Shown piece after piece: positions 47,101 to 58,253 of a stretch of 64,000 bases of DNA. The notes under the pieces are model-generated. The model was given only the letters and a program-made list of their open reading frames with translations. It was not told the origin of the DNA and did no database searches. Both the position numbers and the translations under genes were made by a program. The DNA comes from Sphaerolaimus hirsutus (lineage: Eukaryota > Nematoda > Chromadorea > Monhysterida > Sphaerolaimidae): NCBI GenBank assembly GCA_964036195.1, contig OZ038460.1, positions 6,203,504-6,267,503 of the forward strand. Reading direction: 5' to 3'. Position 1 is the first letter of the stretch, and the number at the start of each line of letters is the position of its first letter.

Positions 47101-49045
47101 ATTATTCAGATGGGTTATGGTAGGTGTCCATACAAAGTGTGAGGTCCGCCGAGTACACAACGTCAAAACTGACCCCCACCAAACCTCCTCCATCCGTTTG
47201 GCGCAATATCCTCGTCAAAACTCATTTTAATCTTTGAAAAATGCGCGCTTTGATGCAGCACGCCGGTGGCTGTTTTCACATTCGTACGATGTATCAAAAC
47301 CAGGTTATATGGATTGGAATTCTGCGGAGTTTTCGGAACGGGCCCACCGCTGAAGCGCGATTGATATTCCTGTTGGTAACTGCGCATGAGGAAGGTTTAT
47401 TGGGAAAAAGAATGGTATTTACTAGGGATGGCCGAAAAAGCAAGTTTTTTTCAACGCAAAGTTATTTAAAACATAAAACCGTTTTTTTTCAAACCTCCCA
47501 GATATGGTTATGAGTGAACATTTGACTAAATAGAGAAAATTTGAATTGAGAAAAATTGAAGAGAAAATTTCTATCATGAAAAAATAAGTGCACTTATCAC
47601 AGATCCGCACTTAACTCATTTTTTCTACTTCGGTCTTTACCGACATTCGGAACTAGATGCCTCAGATACGTACTCAATTTTTGTCATTTTGGCGCTAATG
47701 TACTTATGAAACGAAACTCTTCATTTGTCATTCCACCTTGAAAATAAATCTTTGCAAAAACGCACGTTCTAAACTCCGCCTCCTCACCCTGATCAGACTC
47801 ATCAGCAGTGACAGACTTCAGCCACCTATGCTGTTCGTGAATTTCCCGATTCAATTCCGATTCATCTACATATTTCTTCATAAGCATAGGCTTTTTTCGT
47901 TGCTGGCGCCAATTATTTGGCGCCTGGGGCAGTCCCAAACCCTGTAAAATGCGCTGTAACGTGTCAAATGTCATACAAAGTGTCAAAAGTCGTGTAAAAT
48001 GCCCTGCAAAATGGCAAACGTATGTTTGCATTTTGCAGGGCATTTTACACGACTTTTGACACTTTTCATGACATTTGACACTTTACATGGCATTTTACAA
48101 GGTCCGGGATTAGCACCTGGCGCCCATAATCGTAGTTCCCTTGGCGCTCATTGTACTGTTGTTGAAATTCATCGTAATCATCTTGATGGAAATTTCTCTT
48201 GTTTTGGTAGGCCGGGTTTCGCATATCTAGTGTTGCGGATATGCCTTCATCTTGGCGGAGAGATTGGCGCTGGTGAGCTGCATCTTGGCCATAATCATAT
48301 TGTGATGCATTATGTTGCTGTGGTCGGGAAAAATTCTGCTTCTGATATCTGGGGCCAGTTCCGCAAGTGGAGAAGTGAGAAGTCGGCAAAAGCGAAGTGA
48401 ATTGAGAAGTAAAATGGTGAAGTGAATTTTTTTTATTTTACTTCGCTTTTGCCAATTTACTTGCCATTTCACGTCGCTTTTGCCATTTGACTTCTCCACT
48501 TGCGGAACTGGCACCTGGGCCTCTGGAAGTCGTTTGACATGTCATATTGTGATTCGTGGGAACTTTCACCCGTCGATTGGCCGAGTGCATGTTGCTGGGT
48601 TAGAGCGTCCAGTTGGCGCTGCGTTTATTTGGGTACTTTACATTTCGGTATACTTTACTTTACTACAATCGTGAATGTACTCAGTATGGTAATAGAGTAC
48701 TCAAATCCCCAGTATGGTAATAGGGTCCCCAATGAGGGGTAAAAGTACATGCGGTAAAAATCGCCATTTTCGCAAGTTTTTCTGCCGCACAGACGGCTTC
48801 AAATCTCATACAACACGCAGCCGTAAGGCACCCCAAAAACACCCAACCCGACCACGTACCTTCTGCCACTCAAGCCAACCCTTAGCGGCCATCCCTCTTT
48901 TACCTCTACCGCCCCTTCCCGTTTTCTGGTAAGTTTGCGGCGGCGGCACCGACGCCAAATTGGCGTTGGCGCCAGCGCCAGGCGTAAAATTGAGTGTATG
49001 GCGCCAAGAAGAGCCGGGCTCGCCCCATCGGGTTATTTTTGGCAT
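44156..49045 (-). CDS. G-patch and R3H domain protein, NKRF-like, paralogue 1
   Basis: Predicted nuclear RNA-binding protein of the NKRF architecture. Exons: 49045-48860, 48618-48515, 48348-48117, 47923-47766, 47379-47185, 46120-45886, 45602-45357, 44945-44747, 44421-44156; about 606 residues. The N-terminus is Gly/Arg- and Gln-rich. Exons 5-6 may hold a dsRBD-like helix (AESAIRLFAHICY). Exon 6 carries the G-patch (NMGWSGGGLGKSEQ) and exon 7 the R3H-type segment (EVVMRQGLGFSSG to AAKFKLKS). Exon 8 has LTVSKRLTPSDLIAILQ, and the last exon is an acidic tail ending in TSDEVILPI. Human NKRF also has G-patch followed by R3H. Introns 2 and 3 are each exactly one palindromic MITE. The exon 5/6 junction is the least certain: an acceptor after CAG at 46135 would suit the domain better but needs another phase. 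The nearby tandem paralogue is at 58254-63454. Confidence 0.78.
45009..45182. mobile_element. Palindromic GTGCCAATCCC MITE within intron 7
   Basis: On the minus strand it starts GTGCCAATCCCAGACCCTG and ends CAGTGTCTGGGAGTGCTCCC, followed at once by TAG. It occupies the middle of intron 7 (45356-44946) of the 44-49 kb gene, but that intron has its own outer splice sites. Same family as 47924-48116. Confidence 0.7.
46219..46395. repeat. Near-perfect palindrome of GGCCGTAATGAAA units
   Basis: GGCCGTAATGAAAACCCGGC, GTAATGAAAGCCTGGCTG and GTATGCCTACCCGGCCG run to a centre at about 46305 (TAGCATCCCCTA), then the whole block returns inverted. It lies in intron 5 of the G-patch gene. Pairing along some 80 bp per arm would give a very stable hairpin. 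No target duplication was identified. Confidence 0.8.
46966..47157. mobile_element. TATACTCGGCGGACC-family MITE, diverged copy
   Basis: GGCGGACCGCAAAGTATGCG at the left and GTGAGGTCCGCCGAGTAC at the right, with the family core between. The outermost bases are decayed. It lies in intron 5 of the G-patch gene. Confidence 0.7.
47924..48116 (-). mobile_element. Introner B: palindromic MITE that is intron 3
   Basis: On the minus strand the intron runs from GTGCTAATCCCGGACC to TTTGGGACTGCCCCAG. The element spans it entirely: the arms CCTTGTAAAATGCC and GTCATGAAAAGTGTCAAAAG face inverted copies around AAACATACGTTTG. Exons on either side join in phase 0 (NYDYGRQ to APNNWRQQ). The element is bordered by GGCGCCA on both sides, an imperfect 8-bp duplication (7 of 8), and the acceptor AG falls in the duplicated flank. 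Confidence 0.85.
48349..48514 (-). mobile_element. Introner A: palindromic MITE that is intron 2
   Basis: On the minus strand it starts GTGCCAGTTCCGCAAGTGG and ends CCACTTGCGGAACTGGCCCCAG. Inner arms with GAGAAGTCAAATGGCAAAAG are inverted. Removing it joins phase 2 exons without loss (SNDFQRP, R, YQKQNFSRP). It belongs to a different sub-family from introner B. No clear target duplication. Confidence 0.85.
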
Positions 49046-50267
49046 TTTGGTGCGCTGGGGGGGGGGGGTAAATGAGGATTGTAAAAGGGATTGTTTTGGT
49101 TGATTGTGACCAGGGTTGGTTTTACTACAATTATTTTTTTATTAAAATTATATTTTATTTTTATTTTATTCTTCAATTTTCCGTTTTTATTTTATTATTT
49201 ATTTTAGTTCGTGACAAGGATTGGTTTTAGTAAAATTCTTTTTACTAAAATTGTATAAAAATGGTATTTTATTTTTATTTTATTCTTCAATTTTCCACTT
49301 TATTTTTTTTTATTCTTCAATTTTCCATTTTATTTTTATTTAATTCTTCAATTTTCTATTTTATTTTGATTTTTTTCCCCTGAGATTTTGCCAACCCTGA
49401 TTGTGACCACGCACGCTAGTACATCGTCGAAATTTGAAAAACTTGTATATCTTTTTGAACACATTTTGATTGGCCAGAATGAACGATTTTTGACAGGCTT
49501 CTGATTCCAGTCGACTCAAATGTGTTCAAAACAGAGTATTATGAGTTTCCCAGATTTCGGTGGCGTACTAGTGTGAGCAGCGCCATTACGATAGGACACT
49601 GTGGGCGTTTCACATCACATATATGCATCGAAATTTATAGTCAACCTAAATCCAAATAAAATCAAAACTTAGGTGAGCCGCGATATTGTATTAGTCAAGC
49701 ACTGATATGAAACAGCAAGGCTATTTGATTTTCCCGAAATTTCACATTTTGACACCCATTTATTTGCATTTTAACAAACAAATTCAACATACACAAGCCA
49801 TACATTTGCACACAACCCGCATAGAAATCTATCATTAAAAAACACAAGACAAATTAATACAATCGTTACATAGAGATAGAATTTATAAATTCATTTTTTA
49901 AAGAAAAAACAACGTTGAATCAGTATGAAAACTGTTCGCAAGTGGTCTGAGATGGAGCTAGCGACGCAATTAAGGGTTGTAAATTAATCAGAACTGCGAA
50001 CAAAACTTGATTGCAGTTCTTCAGAATGTGTATTGTATTTGTATAGGAAACCGTATTTCCTTGCAATAATACCCCCATTAAATAAACCCCCCTCAAAATT
50101 TAAATGTCTTTCTTTTTTTCATTTTAGACGTTTATGAAATTTCTGACGAAATGATAAAACACCGCTCGAATTTCCCCCCTACAATTTTGCTGGAGAGATG
50201 ATAAACCCCCGAACTGCCTCAAATTCCGAAAAAGCATTTCCAGTATTTACATCCAAAAGATCACAAA
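49046..50267. other. Upstream region of the G-patch gene
   Basis: Holds the simple-repeat element 49111-49399, only 66 bp before the start codon, and a MITE at about 49404-49585 (CACGCACGCTAGTACATCG facing CGTACTAGTGTGAGCAGCGC). The remainder to 50267 is AT-rich, with a CCGTATTTCCTTGCAATAA fragment of the CTCGAAATACC family near 50050. No gene seen and no obvious TATA box. Confidence 0.45.
49111..49399. mobile_element. hAT-like MITE filled with TTTTATTTTTATT repeats
   Basis: Ends CAGGGTTGGTTTTA and ATTTTGCCAACCCTG are flanked by a perfect 8-bp duplication ATTGTGAC (49103-49110 and 49400-49407). The interior is TTTTATTTTTATTCTTCAAT units. Shorter relative of 18282-19317 in the opposite orientation. 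Confidence 0.85.
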
Positions 50268-52617
50268 TAAACACCTTCCCGATCAAGTCCGGCCCTCTAT
50301 TTTTATTTTCACTTCGTACGCCCTACCTCCGGTTGTGGGAGGGGTGGAAAGCTAATACTTGTGGGGTATATAGGTGCAACCCCCCACTACCCCTCATGAA
50401 TAAATGGGGCAGCGGTGTCTTATTTTAGAGGGGGTTGCCATATAAACTGCCGGTCAATATAAACTGGCTTTCGCTCAAAAATTATTCAAAAGTTTGTAGT
50501 TCGATCCAGGAAGGGAGTCTGGCCAAAGTGTTTGTATTTCTGGATAGCCCTAACATTTGTCTACTCGCACCCCTGGGGGGACCCCTGTGGCTGCACCCCA
50601 GCAGCCACAGGGGCGCCTCCCGTAAAAATTTTTCATATTTGAGTTGGTCAATATAATCAAGCTTTTAGCGGCATTTTTTTTGCTCGCTTTACACGGAATG
50701 TGTAAAGCGAGCAAAGCTATCCGATTTGGATACTAAAAGGTGTAGAAATTCACGCTCTTTCTTTTGAGCATGGATTCAAGCCCTGTATCCAACAAAAATC
50801 GCGACTTTTTAAAGTTATCGCTGATTTAAAACAAATCAGTCTATCATTACTGAATCTACAGGGTGGGGGTAAAGATTTAACTGTGGGGGTGTGAAAACTT
50901 AACGATGGGGGTTGAAAATTTGACATAGTATACAGAAAATTATGGCGCACATTTTGAATAAATCACCCCCACACATCTGTGCACACAGAAAAAACTTTCG
51001 TAAGATAAAATTTGAACTTTAAACTAACGTTTTCTTTTCCTCCTCCGCCCCTGGACGAGAAAAAGTTATTTTAAATTTCAAATTTTATTTTACGAAAGTT
51101 TTTTCTGTGTGTACAGATGTGTGGGGGTGATGTATTCAAAATGTGCGCCATAGTTTTCTGTATACTATGTCAAATTTTCAACCCCCATCGTTAAGTTTTC
51201 ACCCCCCCACAGTAAAATTTTTACCCCCACCCTGTAGATTCAGTAACGATAGACTGATTTTTTTAAATCAGCGATCAACTAAAAAAATCGCGATTTTTTT
51301 GGGATACAGGGCTTGAATCCATGCTCAAAAGAAAGAGCGTGAATTTCTACACCTGAAGGATCCAAATCAGATAGCTTTGCTCGCTTTACAGATTCTGTGT
51401 AAAGCGAGCAAAAAAAATGCCACAAAAAGCTTGATTATATTGACCAACTCAAATATGAAAAAATTTTACGCGAGGCGCCCCTGTGGCTGCGGGGGTGCAG
51501 CCACAGGGGTCCCCCTGGGGGTGTGAGTAGACAAATGTTAGGGCTATCCAAAAATACAAACACCTTGGCCGAACTCCCTTCCTGGATCGAACTACAAACT
51601 TTTGAAATTTTTTTTAGCAAAAGCCAGTTTATATTGACCGGCAGTTTATGTGAAAATTTTTTTTAGCGTTTTCACTGTCCCGCATAGGTCCGGCCCCCAG
51701 TTTATTTCTTGCGCTACAGCTTGAAAAAGGGGCGTCAGAGGCCAATATCACCACAGGAAATAGGTGCCCTGGCGTGGCACCGCTTGGCTACCTGAAATGG
51801 CGCCAGTGCCATGGCCAAACATTCCACAAACACCCACCCCCTAAGCAGCAGACAAGAAAATTAACTTTGCGAAATTAAAACTGCACTTTTTGCTTTTATT
51901 TTTGTACACACTTCACACGCTGGTTTGGGATGTTTTTAAGAGGGGGGTATAAGGTTCCAAGCTGCGTAAAAAACTTTACCTCTAAAACGCCTCCATTAGA
52001 AAATTTACTTGGGTTGAACTTTATGATGTCAAAATTACGCCATAACAGGAACAAAAATTGTCAAAATTTTCTATTTTAAATTAACCCAAACTAAATTTTC
52101 TAATGGAGGCATTTTTGGGGTATAGTTCTTTACACAACTTGGAACCTTAAACCTTCCTCTATAAAACACCCTAAACCAGCGGATCAAGTTTGTGACAAAA
52201 TAAAAGTGAAAAAGCCTTTTAAAATAAAAGGTTTGGGATAGGGAATAAATATTGAGGCATCGGAATTAGTGATGCAATGGCGCCATGGAACTGGCGCCAT
52301 TTGAGAAGGTCATTACCACTTAGCGCCATTTTCCTGTGGCGTTATTGGTGTCTGACCCCCTTTTTCAAGCGGTAGCATAAGAAATAAACTGGGGGCCGGA
52401 CCTGTGCGGGACACTGAAAATGCCGCAAAATTTTTTCACGTATACAGCGACCCCCTCTATAATGAGTCGTCGCTGCCCTATTTCTTCATGAGGGGTAGTG
52501 GGGGGTTGCACCTATATACCCCACAAGCATTAGCTTTCCACTCCTCCCACAACCTGAGATAGGGCATGCGAAGTGAAAATAAAAATAGGGGGCCGGACTT
52601 GATCGGGAAGGTGTTTA
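50268..52617. mobile_element. 2.35-kb palindromic element with TAAACACCTTCCCG ends
   Basis: Ends TAAACACCTTCCCGATCAAG and CTTGATCGGGAAGGTGTTTA; arms such as GTGGGGTATATAGGTGCAAC (about 50366) face inverted copies (about 52507). The left arm is interrupted by the 1.2-kb palindrome 50443-51648. The centre, about 51940-52180, carries CGCCTCCATTAGAAAATTTA and its inverse and is homologous to the centre of 19381-20835. TA borders fit a TA target duplication. Confidence 0.85.
50443..51648. mobile_element. 1.2-kb palindrome inserted in an arm of a larger palindrome
   Basis: Ends TAAACTGCCGGTCAATATAA and TTATATTGACCGGCAGTTTA. The arms, including CACAGGGGCGCC-type stems, TGTAAAGCGAGCAAA and GGGCTTGAATCCATGCTC, mirror each other about 51045. 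Comparison with the uninterrupted right arm of the host (52380-52445) shows the insertion site between CCATA and TGTGAAAA with a likely TA duplication. Open frames (73 and 61 codons) are mirror copies. Confidence 0.85.
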
Positions 52618-52662
52618 CATGAGCCCATCATTAGTTTTCTGTCCAGTGTTCTGAAAAACAAA

Positions 52663-53070
52663 TACCGATTTCCTCGAAGTACCCCCGGGGGTTTATTTTA
52701 TCAGAGTGAGAATTTTGAGGGGGGGTATTTCGAGGGGGGTATTTTGAGGGAGGGGATTATTATTTCGCCTAAATTTTTTTGAAATCACAGTACTAAATCG
52801 TTGTTTGTAACGCACACAGACGTCGAAAAATGCCATAAAAACCACCATTTATAAGACTCATTATAAGACTTATAAAAGTGCGTAGACGGTATAATCCCTG
52901 TTCTTACATAACACACTTATTGTTTTAACGTGTGTTCTGATTTTCCCGGAGCTTTCGTCATCTATGTGCTCTATACACTGAAATTGGGGGGGGGGGGTAT
53001 TTCGCGGGGGGGGGGGTATTTCGCGGGGGTGGGGTATTTCGCGGGGGGGGGATTTCGAGGAAATACGGTA
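52663..53070. mobile_element. CCGTATTTCCTCGAAATACC-family MITE, sub-family B, inverted
   Basis: Left end TACCGATTTCCTCGAAGTAC and right end GATTTCGAGGAAATACGGTA. The core (ACGCACACAGACGTCGAAAA, AAGTGCGTAGACGGTATAAT) is the reverse of that in 10991-11429. Long G-runs lie before the right end. Confidence 0.75.
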
Positions 53071-54118
53071 TGTAAAGAAAACCTCAAACGATCTTTTATG
53101 GTGTGCATTTGCAAATGTACAATAAAATATGCGACAATATAACCGCCAAAAAATCGTTTTCACTCCGAGATTTTGCACACACTCGCTTTGGCGCTTATAT
53201 TTATAGGAATCATCCGGCCGTCTATGATGAAGAAAACAAAAAAATACGCCCACATCTCACTATCGTGAATAGCAATGAAAAAATCATCAATTTTTGGAAA
53301 ATATAATTAAATATAATCTCGGAAAATCTCTCAAGAAAAAAAAATAATTAAATCTACCTTTAAAAACCCCCGGGAAAAGTATCAAAAATATAAATATCAG
53401 AATTTGAGAGATTTTCTGATATTTTTAAAAATCTCTCAAAAAGAAAATATAATTGAATCTCTTTGGAAAAATATTAATCTGAGAAAATCTTATATTTTCT
53501 AAGATTTTTTAAAATATAAATCTCGCAGAAATTTTTTCAATGCTAATCGTGAACAATTAACAATGGCCAGTCAGTCAAATAGTAATAATAACCAGCAAGG
53601 ACGTACCAAGGGGGGTACCATATATTTAGATACTTAAAATAGAGTCCGCCCCCCCCCAAAAAAAAAATCCTCGGTACGTCACTGACAGGTATAAATATTT
53701 ATCTACTCATGAGATACTAAATTAAAGTGCAAAACTGCTAATCAAATTTACACATTAAAATCAGCAGCGAATATTGGGCAAACCTCCGGCGAAAGATCTA
53801 CCAACCATAAACAAATCCCTTTTTCAATGTTTTAAAGTAAAGATAACGCCCTTAGATATAAGAACGATGGAATGTGCACATTGCAAAAAAATATTTATTC
53901 GTTCTAAAACTCCGGATAATTTAAAGAATACTACCTTCTAACATTAACACCCCCAAAAAATCACCAGCGACAATTCTTTTGGAACATTGCCAGTTTATCA
54001 AGAATTCTCATGAATGCTGTAAATGCCACATGCCACACTGTAAATGCCACATCAAATGTTTCACTATTATCCGGTATATTTAAACCGATAAATATCATTT
54101 CAATGTGCGCAACACAAT
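53071..54118. other. Non-coding AT-rich spacer
   Basis: No gene. 53320-53530 contains repeated AATCTCTCAAGAAAAA and AAAATATAAATCTC motifs; 53598-53687 is a small element bordered by GGACGTACCAAGG and CCTCGGTACGTC. No domain-bearing frame was found. Confidence 0.45.
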
Positions 54119-57100
54119 GGGCCTCCACACGCTAGTTGACATCGCATTTTTCGCATGTAAAATGTCAACTCAGAGTCAACTGAAATTTTTCTCAGTTGAC
54201 TCTAGTTGACAACGTACGCACTAGTGATAATGTCAACTAGTAAATTTGGGCAGTACAGATATTTGTGTCACTGGCCGAGTCAACTAAAGCATACGCGTAT
54301 GTTTTTTTGCGTACGCGTATGTTTTTTTGGCATACGCGAACGCAGAAAAACGTACGCGTATGCTTTTTTGCGTACTTATACAAATGTTTGCGTACGCATA
54401 CACATATTATGCCTTTTGAATTGCCAAAAGTGTAAAAGTGAAAAAGTTAATTATGAATGTGATATTATTAGTGTTTTTATGTCAAATGTGATATGTTGTG
54501 ATATTTATGATTGTTATTTACTGTTGTTTTTACGTTTTTGAATGAAATTTTCCAAATTAGTTTTTTTATTACATATTTATTGAAGACACATACTAAAGTG
54601 AAAAATCACACAATCATCGATCTGGATCAAGTAAACGAATTTTTTTACGAAATTTTACATTTTGAAAAATTGAAATCAACGAAATTAAGTAACAGAAATT
54701 GCTGAAAACTTTAAAAAGCAACAATTTTAGAATTGGAAACAACAAAGTAAAGCGTGTACTACTCAGGTTTATTGACAAGTTTTGAATATTTTGACAAGTT
54801 TTGAATTGTTTAAAGAAAAACGAACAACTAAGAAAAAAACAGATTTAGAAAAGAGAAAGAAAGATTCTTATCAAGTTGTAAAATTTTGAGAGAAATTGCA
54901 AACAGAATCTGTTGAACAAAATTTTTTCTGCTTTTTACTCAGAAATATTTAGATAGTACATTTTAAAAAAATTAAATTCTGAAAATTTATAAATGTTGTT
55001 GTTGTGGTTTTGTAAATCTTTACATATCAAAAAATTTGTAAGAAAAAAAAAGAAGAGGAGATTCATTTTAAACTTGAACAATTTGGAGATTGAAAATAGC
55101 AAACATGAAAACTTTAATTGTTGCATTTTTGCATATTTTCAAAAAACATTTACAGCTTTTGACACAACTTTTTAAATTTTTATTTTGAAAATTCAAGGTA
55201 AAAAAATTCAAAATTTAGTTATTCTTTAAAAGTTGCACTTTTGTGTCTAACAAAGAATTCATATCTGCTATCTATTTACTATTAACAACAAAACAAAAAG
55301 TTTCCAAATTATTATAAAAACAAGCACATTCAAATCTTTCCAAAAATTCAAAAATACTCAAAAATCATCGCAAAATACCAAACAAAACCACTAATTCCAG
55401 AAAACATTCAAGCCATTTCACTTCAGACACCGCCCACTGCTGCCACTCTCCTGAAAGTATCAATAGAGTTAAGAATGGATTAGTCTATAAAATGTCAACT
55501 TATATATTGTTTACTTCACTACCATGCCCCACACAGGCTACTTGACAACGACAGAAAATGTCAACTGTTTCCTGTCCCAATCCAAAGCTTGCTTTTCAAT
55601 TCCTGAAAGCGAGCTTTGAATGGGGATCAGTTTGGTTTGGAACTTTACATTTGGTGTTGATGTCAACTAGCCTGTGTGGGCCCTATTTTTCAATTATGAG
55701 GTGGAGCCAACCACTTACACACACACTCAAACTTATATAAGTTGACATTTTCAATCTATAAATATAACTATAAGCAACATAAATGACAACATGCAACCGT
55801 AAATGTCAACTAATCTGTGTTTACATTTGCAGTTGACATTGTCATTTTCAGTGTTCATTGAATTGACTTTTTGGCTGTTTCAAAAGTTTCAATAAAAGTG
55901 AAAATCATGATCGAAAATGTCAACTGAGCTGAAAGTGTACGCTGCGTACGCTAGTATACGTTTTTTTTCATTTCAGTTGACACAAGTGTTGTGCGTACGA
56001 TGTCAAGTACCCAAAATCGTATGAAAACGTCAAAAAACGTATGCAAAAGTGCGTATTTCCGGCAGTTGACTCAGCGCTCGCCGACTTTCCAAAAGTAACT
56101 TTATTTATCCAATTTACATTCTATTTATACGAAATTTTAGGTACACATAGAGAAAAATAATGCGCATCTTTCATAGAAGAACTTTTTGCAAAGCAACAGT
56201 TCAAAAAAGTGTGAGAATTTTTTTTGTTCAAAATTTCCAAGTCAGTTGACATCGCGTTTTTTGTATACTATGAGTGCATACGCATATTGACATAAGCTAC
56301 ATAGACATTTTGTCAACTTCAAATTTTTTTCTACACTTCATGTGTTCAGTAAACAATGCTTTTCAATACTAATGTTCTGATTTTGTTGATGCAAAGGTAG
56401 CTGCACCAGATATTACTATCACAAGGGACACTACTTGGTGATTCTGTTCATTTCTGCAAGTGCTGATTTGTGTGTGCAGTATGTGCATCCTTAAATTTAT
56501 TTTTACACTTATATTTTTTCCTATATTATTATTATTTTTTAAATTATTTTTATTTAAATTTTATTTTTTTATTTGTTTTAAATGTTTTTACTTATATTTT
56601 AATGTCCATTTTTTTAAATTGTTTTTTTTTCTTAAAGTTTTATTATATTTATTTTTATGGGTATTTTATCTATTTTTTATTTTTCAATTATTTTCATTTT
56701 TTTAAATAAATTTTATTGTTTTCATTTTAATTTTTACTAATTTTTTTATATTTTTACTTGAATTTTATAATTTTTATTATTATTATTTCATATTATAATT
56801 ACTTTTTATTTATGAATTTTATAATTTTTATTTTTATTTTTTTCTTCCTATTTTTATAACTTTTTTATTTATATTTCAATTAAATTTTCCTTATTTAATT
56901 TAATTTTTTATGTTAATTAATTATGTTTTTTTTATACAAAAAGATACTGTATACTGGCAAGATTTCTGAGTTAGTGAGTCAGATTTAAACATTATGTCAA
57001 CTGATCCATTTCTAGGTGAAATGAATCAGTTGACATATTTTTGTAATCTGTCAGTGTCAACTCATCAATTTTTTTTCAGAGTTAGATATTTAGGTGTTAA

Positions 57101-57845
57101 AAATTGAAAAAGCTGCCGTTTTTTGAAATTTCTTGTGTTACTTGCTTCAATAGTTTTAGTATATCAAATTTCACATTCAGTGCTGTCATAACTTGCCAGA
57201 AAAACTTTTTAAAATTATTGAAGTTTGAAATATTGAAAAATTCATATCTTTCTTTTGTGTTATGTGATTCTTTCAAAAAAAATACTGCTGTGTTCGCATT
57301 TATTTTGCCTTTCATTTGGTTATGTTGGCATTATGATGTGATTCCGTGTTGCGCGATGAAAAATAAATTTCCGTTTAAAGAAAAAGATTTTTTATTCTTT
57401 CAAAAAAATTTATTACGAATGAGAATTAGTACAGAAAAATTCACAGACATTTATAGTACATGAAACAACTATCTAATTAACAAGCATTCACACATGTAAA
57501 CAATAAAAAAATTTTGAATATGGAACATGCAAATAATTTTTCATTTGGTTATGCTTCACACAATATATGATAATTAGGTGTCAAAAAATCAGATTAATTA
57601 TGGTCTATCACATAACACTCTTTAAATCACACAAACTGCATCGTAGAAAGCAGGGTCAACTCGTTTCTGAGAATGGATTTTTCCAGTTGACTTTTTCAAT
57701 GAAATACATGAGCTAAATGCCAAAAATATGGGTTAACGCGTATGCTCTTTTAAAAAAGTCAAGTGGTGAGTGATTGCGTCAACTGAAACACTAGTTGACT
57801 CTGAGTTGACTCTGAAATGCGATGTCAACTAGCGTGTGGAGGCCC
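54119..57845. mobile_element. 3.7-kb element with GGGCCTCCACACGCTAGTTG ends
   Basis: Left end GGGCCTCCACACGCTAGTTG and right end CAACTAGCGTGTGGAGGCCC are perfect inverted repeats that continue as GACATCGCATTT. AAT flanks both sides. GTCAACT/AGTTGAC motifs are scattered densely in the outer 500 bp at each end, and GTACGCGTATG repeats lie at 54290-54410. The middle is extremely AT-rich. Frames of 111 and 119 codons show no transposase similarity. A smaller relative lies inside at 55526-55682. Confidence 0.75.
55526..55682. mobile_element. Small CACACTAGTTGAC-type MITE nested in the 3.7-kb element
   Basis: Left end GCCCCACACAGGCTACTTGA and right end TCAACTAGCCTGTGTGGGCC are inverted repeats, with CAAAGCTTGCTTTTCAATTC facing AAAGCGAGCTTTGAATGGGG inside. 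Inner motifs match 60257-60419. Confidence 0.65.
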
Positions 57846-58253
57846 AATGCTCACGCACACTCAACTTGAAAAAATTATGGAAAAAAACAATATCACACAC
57901 TTCCAGCGTTCTGCAATTTCTTTAATATTTCTGCAATGGGTGTCCCTTTATTAGAAAAATAACTATAAAAAATGCATTTTCATTTCCACATTTGCTGAAT
58001 CAAAGCGTTCGAGTGCGTAAAAAAGATTTCAGTGGGCGATTTTGCGAAGAAAAAAGTTTACAAACTACCAACCAGTATGACACCGAAACATCTTCTTTTA
58101 GGTTTTTTTAGGTCTTTCTGAAGCTGTTTTTACACAAATTTCAACATTTCGAAGGAAAAAAAAACAATTAAAAATGGAAACTGAAGCGTCATATACATTA
58201 ATTTGTCGGTCCGACGCCGACCACAAAACCACAAACAAAACAATAAAAACACG

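Noticed and set aside
54119..57845. Transposase or CRISPR-like array in the AT-rich element
   Set aside because: The longest frames (111 and 119 codons) have no catalytic motif. AGTTGAC repeats are irregularly spaced and in both orientations.
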